From an uncultured Clostridia bacterium (GTDB taxonomy: Bacteria > Bacillota > Clostridia > Christensenellales > Aristaeellaceae), in assembly GCA_934621485.1 (NCBI GenBank), contig CAKTUS010000013.1:1-44397 (forward strand): a stretch of DNA of 44,397 nt, read 5' to 3'. Numbering within the stretch: position 1 is the stretch's first letter; the number at the start of each line of letters is the position of its first letter. A program made the position numbers and the translations under genes. Below the pieces are notes generated by a model. That model did no database searches. It saw only the letters and a list, made by a program, of their open reading frames with translations, and was not told where the DNA came from. Positions 33,542 to 42,968 of this stretch are shown piece after piece.

Positions 33542-33592
33542 AAGGGAGGGCATTTGCCAAATCCCAAAAATTCAATAAGGAGGCACTTGTTC

Positions 33593-34699
33593 ATGAAAAA
33601 GATCGTTGCTCTCGTTCTGGCTCTCATGATGGCGATGATGGTGTTCACCGCTACCGCCGAGACCGCCAACCCCGTTGCAGGCAAGAAGGTTGCCTACGTT
33701 ATGCTGCTGCCCTCTGCCACCATCTTCCAGATGTGGAAGGATTCCTGCGCAGACCTGTGCAAGGCCCTGGATGTGGACTTCGACTTCTTCTTCTGTGATG
33801 GCGACTTCAACACCTGGCAGGATCGCATCAGCGCCTGCGCCGCCGCCGGTTATGACGGACTGTTGATCAGCCACGGCAACCAGGACGGTTCCTACACCTT
33901 CCTCAAGGGCATCAACGAGCAGTATCCCGACATGAAGATCGTCTGCTTCGACACCCAGTTCTATACGGATGGCGAATATCAGAAGATCCCCGGCATCACC
34001 CAGATGTTCCAGCAGGATAAGAGCCTGGTAACCGTTCTGCTCGACGCCATGATCGAGAAGTTCGGCGAAGGCGTGCGCCTGGTAAAAGTATGGCGCGGCC
34101 CCAACTACAACAGCCCCTTCGATCGTCGTGAAGTTGGCTGGCAGGAATACGAGCAGGCCGGCAAGATCAAGACCGTCGGCGAAGTGCAGCCCCTGGTTGA
34201 CAGCATGGATTCCGCCAACTCCGTGACCGCCGCTTACCTGCAGAGCCTGAACCGCGAAGACGTGGACGGCGTTATCGCCTACTACGATCTGTACGGCCAG
34301 GGCGTGTACAATGCCATCGTTGAGAACTCCGTGTTCAACGGCACCGACGGTGAAGCGCTGCCCATGTGCTCCGTGGACATCGACCAGGTTGACGTGACCA
34401 ACATGCAGAACCGTGGCGACATCTGGTACGCCGCCGGCACCACCGACTGGACCATGAACGGCGAAATCGGCATGCGCCTGCTGCTTCTGGAAATCGCCGG
34501 CGAGTACGACAAGATCTATGACCCCGCTTCCGGCCAGTACGGCGTGGACGTGGTTGAAGTTCCCGGCACCGCTATCCTGGCTTCCTCTCTGAAGGACACC
34601 TCCACCGTGGAGAACCTGGCCGAGGTTGCCGGCGAAACCTATGGCAACCTGAGCTACCTGAGCGTTGCCGACTGGATGCCCGCTGAACTGATTCACTAA
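33593..34699 (+). CDS. Ribose-type sugar ABC transporter, substrate-binding protein
   Basis: A 368-residue exported binding protein; ATG 33593 is nine bases after AAGGAGG. The signal peptide (MKKIVALVLALMMAMM...) ends with a TATAE type I site. The mature part is a Peripla_BP_4/RbsB-like fold. There is no lipobox cysteine, although binding proteins of Gram-positive cells are usually lipoproteins. Codons are strongly biased to C-ending forms, unlike the neighbouring genes, which suggests high expression. It is divergent from the BMC operon across a shared control region, so it probably delivers the BMC sugar (inference). Confidence 0.9.
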   Translation: MKKIVALVLALMMAMMVFTATAETANPVAGKKVAYVMLLPSATIFQMWKDSCADLCKALDVDFDFFFCDGDFNTWQDRISACAAAGYDGLLISHGNQDGSYTFLKGINEQYPDMKIVCFDTQFYTDGEYQKIPGITQMFQQDKSLVTVLLDAMIEKFGEGVRLVKVWRGPNYNSPFDRREVGWQEYEQAGKIKTVGEVQPLVDSMDSANSVTAAYLQSLNREDVDGVIAYYDLYGQGVYNAIVENSVFNGTDGEALPMCSVDIDQVDVTNMQNRGDIWYAAGTTDWTMNGEIGMRLLLLEIAGEYDKIYDPASGQYGVDVVEVPGTAILASSLKDTSTVENLAEVAGETYGNLSYLSVADWMPAELIH

Positions 34700-34738
34700 T
34701 CAGCAGCATCAGCAAACTCATTCGAGCAATTTCCTGAC

Positions 34739-34772
34739 AAGGAGGGTCGGAGTCTTTGCTCCGGCCCTCCTT
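34739..34772 (+). other. Strong stem-loop after the binding-protein gene
   Basis: Arms 34739-34752 and 34759-34772 form a 14-base stem with one T-G wobble and a six-base loop. No long T run follows. It lies between the binding-protein and ATPase genes, as expected for an element that stabilises the upstream mRNA or partly terminates transcription. Confidence 0.75.
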
Positions 34773-34824
34773 CCTGCCACCATTTTGCATTGTCCCCAAG
34801 CTTGTGAAGAGAAGAGGGAAATCC

Positions 34825-36345
34825 ATGGACAAGTTGACTCTTGGAACAAGGAATGTTTCCATCGAATTTCCCGGTGTGAAGGCGTTGACAAATGTAAACT
34901 TCGAAGTCAGCACCGGCGAGATTCGTGCGCTCGTAGGCGCCAACGGAGCGGGCAAATCCACTCTGATGAAGGTCCTTGCGGGTGCCAACCCCGACTACAC
35001 GGGCGAAGTCTATCTAAACGATACTGTGGTTGAACTTCGGTCCACCATGGCCGCTAAAAAACTGGGCATCCAAATCGTATACCAGGAAGTGGACATGGCG
35101 TTGATTCCCACGCTTTCCGTGGCGGAAAACGTAATGCTTAACGATATGGTCATGAACGGAAAGACCATAATGAACTGGCCCAAGCTGTATAAGCAGGCCA
35201 AAGAGGTTCTGCAGCGGCTGAACATCAATGTAAACGTTCATACTTTGGTGCAGAACCTTTCTCTGGCGCAAAAGCAGATGGTGCTGATTGCCAGAGCCAT
35301 TGCGAATGATTGTAACTTCCTGATCCTGGATGAGCCCACAGCGCCGCTGAGCGACACGGAAACGGCGGAGCTGTTCCGTTTGGTAAAGCACCTTCAGGCA
35401 ACGGAGAATATTGCTATTATCTTTATTTCCCACCGTATCAACGAAATTTTGCAGATTTGCGAAAAATATACGGTAATGCGTAACGGCGAAATTGTGGATA
35501 CCTGCCCCGTTATGCCTCAAACCACCACCCGCGAAATCGTTGAAAAAATGCTGGGGCGTTCCTTTGAAGAAAACTTCCCCAAGGAGCATGTGAGAATTGG
35601 AGAAAAGGTCTTTGAAGTAAAGCATTTGTGCGGCGCCGACGGCAAGGTAAACGACGTTTCCTTCTATGTGCGAAAAGGGGAAATCGTTGGTATCGCCGGT
35701 TTGGTTGGCGCCGGTAAATCCGAGTTGTGCAAAACCATTTTCGGCGCTTATGAAAAAACCGGCGGAAGCGTAATCATGGAAGACCAGGAATTGAAAATCA
35801 AGACGCCCTCTCACGCTTTGAAGAACCGTATCGCGCTGGTTCCTGAAGAACGCCGCAAGGAAGGCGTGCTGGTGAACGAAACCGTCAGCTTTAACCTGTC
35901 CGCAGCCTCACTGGAAAAATTCTGCAACAAGCTGTCCTTCCTGAAACGGAAAAAAATTGATGCAAACGCCAAAGAATATGTGGATAGCCTTGGAATTGCA
36001 ACGCCTTCGGTCAAGCAGTATGTGAAGAACCTCTCCGGCGGCAACCAGCAAAAGGTGGCCGTTGGTAAATGGATGGCGGCAGACTGCGACTTGTACATCT
36101 TTGACGAGCCCACCAAGGGCGTTGATGTAGGCGCAAAGCAGGATATCTTCCGCCTGATTAACGACATTGTCAAGCGTGGCAGCAGCGTCATTTATGCTTC
36201 GTGCGAAAACGCAGAGCTTTTGTCCATTACGGACCGTATTTATGTGCTGTTTGACGGGCACGTGATGGCGGAGTTGGTTACTGCCGACACCAACGAAGAT
36301 GAAATCATGCACTATGCCGTCGGCAACGCCGCCAAGTACGCCTAA
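34825..36345 (+). CDS. Ribose-type sugar ABC transporter, double ATPase (RbsA/MglA family)
   Basis: A 506-residue protein with two ABC domains in one chain, as in RbsA, MglA and XylG; ATG 34825 follows AGAGGG. Domain 1 has Walker A GANGAGKST (38-46), a degenerate signature NLSLAQKQM, and Walker B LILDEPT. Domain 2 has GLVGAGKSE, LSGGNQQKV and YIFDEPT. One canonical and one degenerate signature site is usual in this family. It energises import with the permease that follows 33 bases downstream. Confidence 0.95.
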   Translation: MDKLTLGTRNVSIEFPGVKALTNVNFEVSTGEIRALVGANGAGKSTLMKVLAGANPDYTGEVYLNDTVVELRSTMAAKKLGIQIVYQEVDMALIPTLSVAENVMLNDMVMNGKTIMNWPKLYKQAKEVLQRLNINVNVHTLVQNLSLAQKQMVLIARAIANDCNFLILDEPTAPLSDTETAELFRLVKHLQATENIAIIFISHRINEILQICEKYTVMRNGEIVDTCPVMPQTTTREIVEKMLGRSFEENFPKEHVRIGEKVFEVKHLCGADGKVNDVSFYVRKGEIVGIAGLVGAGKSELCKTIFGAYEKTGGSVIMEDQELKIKTPSHALKNRIALVPEERRKEGVLVNETVSFNLSAASLEKFCNKLSFLKRKKIDANAKEYVDSLGIATPSVKQYVKNLSGGNQQKVAVGKWMAADCDLYIFDEPTKGVDVGAKQDIFRLINDIVKRGSSVIYASCENAELLSITDRIYVLFDGHVMAELVTADTNEDEIMHYAVGNAAKYA

Positions 36346-36378
36346 CCGGCATTTCAGCAATGAACAGGAGGTTCTATT

Positions 36379-37392
36379 ATGCAAGCTACGTTGAAACCCA
36401 ATCCGCTGGCGACACAGAAAAAATCCCAAACCTTCCTTCGCTTTTTCCTTGACTGGGCGGCCGTTATCACGCTGGTGCTTTGCTTCATTGTTTTTACTCT
36501 GGTAAAAGGCAACCGTTTCCTGTCGGTAAACAACATCATTAACATTTTGCGCGCCATGTCCATCACCACGGTGTTCGGCATTGCCTCTACCGTTACCATG
36601 GCTCCCGACGGTTTCGACATGTCCGCCTGTACGTTGGCCAGCTGCTCGGCCTATGTGTTTGTAAGTATGTACCTGTGGTACGGTCTGCCTCTGTGGCTGT
36701 GCGCGCTGATCTGCGTGGCTGTGACGCTGGTAATGTATCAGTTGACCATGTTCCTGATTCTGGTTTGCAAAATTCCCGACATGCTGGCCACCTGCGCGTT
36801 GATGTTCGTGCACCAAGGTTTGGGCCAATGGTACATTGGCGGCGGCGCTGTTTCTACCGGCATGCGCACGCCTGCCGGCGCGCAGCCTGTGCGTATCAAA
36901 CTTGAGCCAGAGTTTTTGGCCATCGGCAAGGAGCCTTGGCTGATTATCATTATGCTGGTTTGCGTCCTGATTGCCTATATTTTCCTGGAGCATACAAAGC
37001 ACGGACGGTTCATTTATGCGATGGGCGGCAACAAGCAGGCTGCTAAACTGTCCGGTATCAACGTAAAGGGTTATCGGTATCTGGCCGGTATGATTACCGC
37101 CGTGTTTATCGCCATCGGCGGCATCCTGGTTTCCTCCCGCGGCAGTTCCGCTCAGGTAATGTGCTGTGACAACTACTTCATGCAGTCCTTGGCCGCCGTG
37201 TTTGTCGGCCGCTCCGTCGGCGGCGCCGAAAAGCCCAATGCGTTGGGTACTTTGATTGGCGCAATGCTGGTAGCCACACTGGAAAACGGCTTGACCATTT
37301 GCGCTGTTCCCTTCTATGTGCTGCCCGCCGTGAAGGGCGCCGTGTTGGCGTTGGCGCTGGTTGCCGCTTACGCCACCAAGAAGGAGCAGTAA
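36379..37392 (+). CDS. Ribose-type sugar ABC transporter, permease (RbsC family)
   Basis: A 337-residue membrane protein with eight to ten hydrophobic segments and the RbsC-family GNKQAAKLSGINV loop (GGNxxAAxLSGI) near residue 216. 'GRSVGGAEKPNALGTLIGA' near 276 is the other family block. An AGGAGG site precedes the ATG. It forms the channel with the double ATPase. A terminator follows the stop. Confidence 0.95.
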   Translation: MQATLKPNPLATQKKSQTFLRFFLDWAAVITLVLCFIVFTLVKGNRFLSVNNIINILRAMSITTVFGIASTVTMAPDGFDMSACTLASCSAYVFVSMYLWYGLPLWLCALICVAVTLVMYQLTMFLILVCKIPDMLATCALMFVHQGLGQWYIGGGAVSTGMRTPAGAQPVRIKLEPEFLAIGKEPWLIIIMLVCVLIAYIFLEHTKHGRFIYAMGGNKQAAKLSGINVKGYRYLAGMITAVFIAIGGILVSSRGSSAQVMCCDNYFMQSLAAVFVGRSVGGAEKPNALGTLIGAMLVATLENGLTICAVPFYVLPAVKGAVLALALVAAYATKKEQ

Positions 37393-37419
37393 TTCCTCTC
37401 CCCTACCTTCTGCAAAATC

Positions 37420-37462
37420 AACGGGCATGGCAGTTCAACAGACTGCCATGCCCGTTATTGTT
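37420..37462 (+). terminator. Terminator of the ribose-type transporter operon
   Basis: A perfect 15-base stem (37420-37434 with 37442-37456) with a seven-base loop is followed by ATTGTTTT. It lies 28 bases after the permease stop. Confidence 0.9.
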
Positions 37463-37517
37463 TTGTGCAATTGTCGCTGCTATAATGTCAGCGAACAATG
37501 CAAAGGAGTTGAGCCGT

Positions 37518-37997
37518 ATGAGGCGAAAAGACCGAGAGGTTCAGAGCAATCAGGAAATCTTTGCCATTTTGCAACGCTGCTACACCGTCAGAATCGCCAT
37601 GCAGGGAGCTTCTTATCCCTACGTGATTCCGGTTTCTTTCGGATTTGAAGTTGTGAACGGTGTTATCTATTTTCATTGCGCGCGAAAGGGCTTAAAGCTG
37701 GAACGATTAGAAGCAAATCCCTTCGTATGCGTAGAAAGCGACCGTTTCCTTGGCGTTGAAAAAACTGCGCATGGTCTCACGGCACGGTATGAAAGTGTCA
37801 TCGGCTTTGGTACATGCCGCTTTGTTCACAAGGAGTCCGAAGTGCTTCACGGACTCAAGCTGCTGACTGAGCATTACGGCTGGCAGAACGAACCCGTCGA
37901 TCGCTGCGGGGGTTTGCAGCATTTGTTGGTTGGAAAAATCGTTTTGGGTGAAATATACGGAAAACGAAACCTGCCGGAATCCCCATCAGCCGAGTAG
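37518..37997 (+). CDS. Nim/PNPOx-like FMN-binding protein
   Basis: A 159-residue protein; ATG 37518 follows AAAGGAG. The start MRRKDREVQSNQEIFAILQR and the YPYVIPVSFGFE segment (about 34-45) match the nitroimidazole-resistance / pyridoxamine-phosphate-oxidase-like split barrel. 'IYFHCARKGLKLERLEANPF' covers the flavin-binding region. Members bind FMN and reduce small molecules; the substrate is unknown here. The stop is only seven bases from the end of the convergent response-regulator gene, with no terminator between. Confidence 0.85.
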   Translation: MRRKDREVQSNQEIFAILQRCYTVRIAMQGASYPYVIPVSFGFEVVNGVIYFHCARKGLKLERLEANPFVCVESDRFLGVEKTAHGLTARYESVIGFGTCRFVHKESEVLHGLKLLTEHYGWQNEPVDRCGGLQHLLVGKIVLGEIYGKRNLPESPSAE

Positions 37998-38004
37998 GAA
38001 GCTT

Positions 38005-39543
38005 TTATTCGTTTCGCGCCAGCCCTTGCTTGTCACTGCGACGGTTCAGGTTTTTATACTCCCGCGGGCTCATGCCTACCAGGCGCAAGAAATAGAAGGA
38101 AAACCGCTTATAATCGGCATACCCCGTCAATGCGGCGATTTCTGTAATGCGTAAATCGGTGTTCAGCAGCATCTTTTTCGCCTGTTCCATTCGGTACTGA
38201 TGCAGGTATTGCAAAATACCGGTACCTGTTTCCGCCTTAAACAGCCGGCTCAAGTAAGACGGCGTTACATAACAGGCCGCGGCAATATCCTGAACGGAGA
38301 TATTCGCAGCATAGTGCTCGCTGATATAAGCCAGCGCTGTACGGACAATTTTGCTCTGCGGCGTGCTTATATAATGCTCCCGCATCACGTCCTGCAGCGC
38401 CTCAAACGCTTCTGTAACGGTTTGAGCGGCATTAATTCTTTCCAGGTACACAGAGGCGCGTTCATAGCTGTTCAGGTTGTTATACATGGACGTAATCATG
38501 CGCTTCATGGATTCCTTCACCTGCATAAGGTCCAGGCGCTGCCGCCGCAGTTCATCGCGGTAGGAAGAAACGGCGGAAAGATATTCCACTGCGTTTTGCT
38601 GCACAAAGGCTTTAATAATGCGGCTTTCCATGGCCAGCAGTTGTTCCAACGGCAAGGCTGTTTTCTCTTGATCGGCTTGCGCCACCGTTAGGCTGTACTC
38701 TTCATTCCAGCACAGAGAAGGAATCAGCCGATACAGCCGGTTCAATTCGGCAGAGGCCGCCTTCAGTGTGGGAGTCGTTTGTCCCGCCAGCAGCTTGGCG
38801 CCGCCCAATTGAGCCTGCCGCAGCTTTTGGAGCGTAGGTTCAAAGACCCGGTCCGGATTGCACGCCTCCGTCAGGTTCAGCAGCCCCGCAATCATTTCTC
38901 CCTTATCCTGCGCCAAAAAAGGCAAATACGCTTCCAATTGAATCAGCAACGTCAGCTGTACTTCATCAAGCAGCTGTTTGTTTTTCAGCGTAAGCACAAA
39001 AGGAAGATATTGTGGGCCGTTCAGTTCCACTCCCAGTTGGTGGGAGAATGTAAGCAATTCCGCTTCGCTTTTTCCCATCATCAGCAATTCATGCAGCAGC
39101 TCATGGTGAAACAATCGAAAATTGCTTTCCACCAGTTCCTTGCTCATGCGGTTTTTGTTTTCCTGTTCTTCCAGTATTTTTTCCTTGCAGCGCAGCACGC
39201 CTTTCACAATTTCCGCAGGCTTGGCGGATTTCAGAATGAAATCCGTAATGCCAACCCGAATCGCCGAATGAAGATATTCGTTTTCATTGTAGCCGGTCAA
39301 AATAATCACGTGAATTTGGGGATAAAGGGCCTTCAACTGCCGGGCCATTTCGATGCCGTCCATAACGGGCATGCGAATATCGGTTACCACAATGTCCGGT
39401 TGCTTCTGCGAGACCATCTGAAGCCCTTCCTGACCGTTAGCCGCTTCCCCAATCACCTCGATGCCATGAGCGCCCCAATCGATGTAGTAATGGATTCCCC
39501 GGCGAATGATGGCTTCGTCATCCACAATCAGCAGCTTCAGCAT
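38005..39543 (-). CDS. YesN-type response regulator with AraC DNA-binding domain
   Basis: A 512-residue regulator. The N-terminal receiver domain (1-120) has the acidic pair DDE (8-10), phospho-acceptor Asp55 (VVTDIRMPVMDG) and Lys104. A long middle region (about 130-400) is uncharacterised. The last 100 residues hold two helix-turn-helix motifs of the AraC type ('SVQDIAAACYVTPSYLSRLF' and the FSFYFLRLVGMSPREYK end). It overlaps its kinase gene by seven bases. Its likely target is the divergent sugar transporter at 41569. Confidence 0.93.
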   Translation of the reverse strand: MLKLLIVDDEAIIRRGIHYYIDWGAHGIEVIGEAANGQEGLQMVSQKQPDIVVTDIRMPVMDGIEMARQLKALYPQIHVIILTGYNENEYLHSAIRVGITDFILKSAKPAEIVKGVLRCKEKILEEQENKNRMSKELVESNFRLFHHELLHELLMMGKSEAELLTFSHQLGVELNGPQYLPFVLTLKNKQLLDEVQLTLLIQLEAYLPFLAQDKGEMIAGLLNLTEACNPDRVFEPTLQKLRQAQLGGAKLLAGQTTPTLKAASAELNRLYRLIPSLCWNEEYSLTVAQADQEKTALPLEQLLAMESRIIKAFVQQNAVEYLSAVSSYRDELRRQRLDLMQVKESMKRMITSMYNNLNSYERASVYLERINAAQTVTEAFEALQDVMREHYISTPQSKIVRTALAYISEHYAANISVQDIAAACYVTPSYLSRLFKAETGTGILQYLHQYRMEQAKKMLLNTDLRITEIAALTGYADYKRFSFYFLRLVGMSPREYKNLNRRSDKQGLARNE

Positions 39544-41261
39544 AGTTTTTCCTCCTTGCCTTCCTCCAAAGGAAGCAACACCCGGAAGGTGGTTCTTTTT
39601 CCATCGCAGATACAGGTTACGCCATATTGCTTTGAATAGCGCAGCACAATCCGGTCGTTGATGTTGCGTAAGGCAATACCCTTTCCTTCCGCAACAGGGT
39701 CTTTGGCCTGAATATAGGCGTTAATTTCCTCGGCGTTGGCAACGCAGGCGTCGTCGCTGACTTCGTACACCAGCTTTCCCTCCTGCTGTGTAATCTCCAC
39801 TGTCACAGTTCCATGGCCCACTACGCCAATGCCGTGAATCACTGCGTTTTCCACCAGGGGCTGCAAAACGAGCTTCATAACAGACGTGCGTTCTTCATCA
39901 ACGGTAGAATGAATAGAGAAGGAAAGCTGGTCCTGGTAGCGAATCTGCTGAATGTACATGTAGCACTTCACGTGCTCTATTTCCGTTTTCAGGCTCACCT
40001 GATCGCTGTCTCCATTGGAAATGCAAATACGGAACAGGGCGGAAAGGGAGGCGATCATCTGACTTACGTCGCTGGTGTGATGAAATTCGCTCATCCAGTA
40101 AATGGTGTCCAGGGTGTTGTACAGAAAATGCGGGTTGATTTGCGCCTGTAAGGCCGAAAGCTGGGATTGCTTCAGCTTTAGTTCGCTTAAGTATACTTTG
40201 GTATACAGTGTTTGCAGCTTTTCGCTCATCATATCAAACTGATTGGCCAGCATGGCGATTTCATCGTTTCCTTTGGCGTGAAAGCGCACCGAATAGTCCT
40301 CCTGGCTAATGTGTTCCATCAGCACTCCCAGTTTGCGCAGCGGCGCCACAATCATGCGCGTAAACACAATGGCCAGCAGCAAGCAAAACACAGAACACAC
40401 CGCGATATAACTTATAAAGGTAGACGTAAGCGTTCCTCTAAGCACCATGCCGTAGTCGTTTTGAGATACGCTAAACACAATCCAGGGAGTGCAGTCCACC
40501 TGGCATGGCGTAACATAATAATCGGAGCGGGGCAGTTTCACGGAAGCGCCCAGGTTTTCGGAAAGCTTGGCAAACGAAAGGGAGGAGGCGGCCTGCCGCA
40601 TTTGCTCATCCTGAGCGGAAGCATACACCAGCTGATCGTTTTCCGTCATAATAAAATAGCAGGTTTCCGCCTCTCTGGGCATAGCAAAAAGGCTGGCCAA
40701 TTCATCCAGGTTCAGTCTGATTTTCAAATAGCCAATCGGTGCAAGCGTGGTTGGAATCCTCAGCTTTCTAATAAAGAAAATGCTTGGGTGCTGGCTGGCT
40801 GCATTTTCAACGGTCCAGGCATAATAGCCGTTGTTTTGGTCTGCCAGTTCTTTTTCCGCTTGAGACATGCCTAATTCGTTGATGCCGGTACACAGATACT
40901 GTCCTTGCTGGCCAAACAGGGCAATCGCCTTGATGGTTGTATTGGAAATGGGCAGGATGCTGAGTACCTCCTGAGCCGATACCTTCAAATCCGTTTCTCT
41001 CGGAGAACCGCTTGGCGTGCTCAGGTAGGCGCGAATGTTTTTTTCTAATAACAGGTAAAGGGAAAAATCGTTGACGGAACGAAATACCTGATCGATCGAC
41101 GCGCTGATATGCTTCATGTTTTGCACGTTCAGCCGCTGAATACTATCGCCTGCAAAGCGTCCGGCATAATCGTCCATGATGCACAGGGAAAAAACCAACG
41201 GAAAAAGAAAAAGCAACACAAAAACGATGATGAGCTGCCGTTTCAGACTGAGCTTGTACAT
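39537..41261 (-). CDS. YesM-type sensor histidine kinase
   Basis: A 574-residue membrane kinase; ATG 41261 follows GGGAGG. TM1 is near residues 8-30 and TM2 near 285-305, with an extracellular sensor domain of about 250 residues between. A HAMP-type linker precedes the His_kinase motif QINPHFLYNTLD (phospho-acceptor His near 378). The C-terminal ATPase domain follows (QPLVENAVIHG, GKGIALRN). It is the partner of the YesN-type regulator. The ligand is probably a sugar, judging from the divergent importer. Confidence 0.93.
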   Translation of the reverse strand: MYKLSLKRQLIIVFVLLFLFPLVFSLCIMDDYAGRFAGDSIQRLNVQNMKHISASIDQVFRSVNDFSLYLLLEKNIRAYLSTPSGSPRETDLKVSAQEVLSILPISNTTIKAIALFGQQGQYLCTGINELGMSQAEKELADQNNGYYAWTVENAASQHPSIFFIRKLRIPTTLAPIGYLKIRLNLDELASLFAMPREAETCYFIMTENDQLVYASAQDEQMRQAASSLSFAKLSENLGASVKLPRSDYYVTPCQVDCTPWIVFSVSQNDYGMVLRGTLTSTFISYIAVCSVFCLLLAIVFTRMIVAPLRKLGVLMEHISQEDYSVRFHAKGNDEIAMLANQFDMMSEKLQTLYTKVYLSELKLKQSQLSALQAQINPHFLYNTLDTIYWMSEFHHTSDVSQMIASLSALFRICISNGDSDQVSLKTEIEHVKCYMYIQQIRYQDQLSFSIHSTVDEERTSVMKLVLQPLVENAVIHGIGVVGHGTVTVEITQQEGKLVYEVSDDACVANAEEINAYIQAKDPVAEGKGIALRNINDRIVLRYSKQYGVTCICDGKRTTFRVLLPLEEGKEEKLC

Positions 41262-41329
41262 TTCATCCTCCCTGTGAACGCATTTCCGCTTTACCGCGTT
41301 ACGCATCCCATACGCTTTTTGTTGTCATC

Positions 41330-41358
41330 ATCATATCCGTTTGCGGGTATTTTGTCCA
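41330..41358 (-). promoter_or_regulatory. Promoter of the two-component operon
   Basis: TGGACA (41358-41353) and TATGAT (41335-41330) on the minus strand have 17-base spacing, about 70 bases before the kinase ATG. Confidence 0.65.
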
Positions 41359-41513
41359 GCAAAGCGCAAAAATATGAGATATAGTTTGCTTATTTCGGAT
41401 ATTTTTTGCGTGCCAAATCATCCCAATTGCAAAAACGAGCAAACTTCTTGGATGTTTTGAACGGATTTTTGCGTTTTTTTGATGAAAAAAAACAATAAAA
41501 TGTTGTTAAACCA

Positions 41514-41541
41514 TCCGGGATAACCAAATACCCTTCCCGGA
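41514..41541 (+). promoter_or_regulatory. Inverted repeat before the second binding-protein gene
   Basis: TCCGGGA (41514-41520) and TCCCGGA (41535-41541) are exact inverted copies, 27 bases before the ATG at 41569. It may be a regulator site or an mRNA hairpin. No convincing promoter for 41569 was found in 41359-41513, which is AT-rich. Confidence 0.4.
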
Positions 41542-41568
41542 AAAGCAAGTTTATAGGAGGAATGGCAC

Positions 41569-42885
41569 ATGAAACGGTTTCTGTCACTGGTAATGGCATT
41601 GCTGATGATGGTCGCTCTGCTGAGCGTATCCACCGCCGGCGTTGCAGAAGAAAAGGTAACCCTGACGGTTGCCCACACCTATACTAAGGAAGAAGCTGAG
41701 GCTGGCGACATGACCCGCAAGGGCCCCCGTGACGCTATCCTGCAATTTGCGGAAGAAAACAAGGACAAGATTGAGCTGGAAATCACCGAGATTCAGCACA
41801 ACGACTACGAAACCAAAATGCAGGCTCTGGCTGCCGCCAACGATCTGCCCGACGTATTCCTGGTAAAGGGCTCCTGGATTAACAACTTTGTGGAAAACGG
41901 CCTGATTGCCGACATCACCGAAGCGTATCAGAACTGCTCCTTCAAGGATGAGTATCGTCCCTACCTGTTCGACCCGGCCACTGTGAACGGCGCGATTTAC
42001 GCCGCCCCCATGCAGTTCTCCTCCACCGCTCTGGTTTTCTACAACAAGGATCTGTGGAAGGAAGCCGGTTATGACACGCTGCCCGCTACCTGGCAAGAGC
42101 TGATTGCCGCCGACGCAAAGTTCGACGCCATGGGCCTGGACACCATTTCCTTTGGCAACAAAGACAAGTGGCAGATCAACTCCTCCTGGATTTCTGCCAT
42201 CGCCGACCGTTACACCGGTACCGAGTGGACCAATTCCATCATTGCCAAGGATGGCGTTGCCAACTTCACCGATCCCGAGTTTGTCAGCGCTTTGAACCTG
42301 ATTGCTCAGATTGGCGCTTCCGGCATGCTCAACCCCGATTACAGCACCATTACCCATCAGCAGGCTGCCTCTCAGTTCATCAACGGCAAGTCCGCTACCT
42401 TCATCGACGGCTACTGGGCCATCAGCTACCTGCTGCAGAATGCCGACGAGAACTTCCTGAGCAAGCTGGCCATCGCTCCCCATCCGGGCGTTGAAGGCGG
42501 CAAGGGCGATCCTTCCTCCATCACCGCTGGCTGCGGCTGGTTCATCGCTGTGAACAGCAAGCTGGAAGGCGAAAAGAAGCAGGCCGCTATGGACCTGATC
42601 TTCGCCGCCTCCGGTCCCGTGCTTTCTCAGGCCATGTCCGACGCCGGTTACATCAGCACTTGCTTCACCACGCCCAGCGAAGGTGTGGAACTGTCCCAGC
42701 TGAACAAGGACTACATGAGCCTGGTGGACAACGCCACTTCTACCGTGCACATCTATGACGCCCGTATCGACGCCGCCGTCATCGACGTGATGAACGAGAA
42801 CCTGGCTCTGCTGCTGGCTGGCGGCACCACTGCCGAGGCCGCCGCGGAAGAAATCCAGGCGGAATATGCCCTCCTGCTGAAGTAA
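41569..42885 (+). CDS. Extracellular sugar-binding protein of an ABC importer (family 1)
   Basis: A 438-residue exported solute-binding protein of the MalE-like family 1. The AGGAGG site is seven to eight bases upstream. The signal peptide (MKRFLSLVMALLMMVALL...) ends GVAEE without a lipobox cysteine, like the binding protein at 33593. 'NDLPDVFLVKGSWINNFVENG' and the FYNKDLWKEAGYDTLPATW block are family signatures. Codon use is biased as in the other binding protein, suggesting high expression. It forms an operon with two permeases. No ATPase is present, so a shared MsmX-like ATPase is likely (inference). Confidence 0.93.
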   Translation: MKRFLSLVMALLMMVALLSVSTAGVAEEKVTLTVAHTYTKEEAEAGDMTRKGPRDAILQFAEENKDKIELEITEIQHNDYETKMQALAAANDLPDVFLVKGSWINNFVENGLIADITEAYQNCSFKDEYRPYLFDPATVNGAIYAAPMQFSSTALVFYNKDLWKEAGYDTLPATWQELIAADAKFDAMGLDTISFGNKDKWQINSSWISAIADRYTGTEWTNSIIAKDGVANFTDPEFVSALNLIAQIGASGMLNPDYSTITHQQAASQFINGKSATFIDGYWAISYLLQNADENFLSKLAIAPHPGVEGGKGDPSSITAGCGWFIAVNSKLEGEKKQAAMDLIFAASGPVLSQAMSDAGYISTCFTTPSEGVELSQLNKDYMSLVDNATSTVHIYDARIDAAVIDVMNENLALLLAGGTTAEAAAEEIQAEYALLLK

Positions 42886-42902
42886 AGCACCCTTTTCTTC
42901 AT

Positions 42903-42939
42903 GGCGGAGTCCGCACCGCTCCGGCGGCCGGGCTCCGCC
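42903..42939 (+). other. Stem-loop after the second binding-protein gene
   Basis: An 11-base outer stem (42903-42913 with 42929-42939) with one T-G wobble encloses a shorter GC stem. No T run follows. It occupies the same place, after a binding-protein gene and before the next transporter gene, as the 34739-34772 element. Confidence 0.65.
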
Positions 42940-42968
42940 AAACTTTCACCGCAAAGAGGGAGAGAATC

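Noticed and set aside
33572..34696. 374-residue minus-strand open frame opposite the binding protein
   Set aside because: It arises from the biased C-ending codon use of the real gene; there is no domain or plausible start.
35908..37428. 506-residue minus-strand open frame across the transporter ATPase and permease
   Set aside because: It is antisense to two well-supported genes, of unusual Gln/His-rich composition, and shows no motif.
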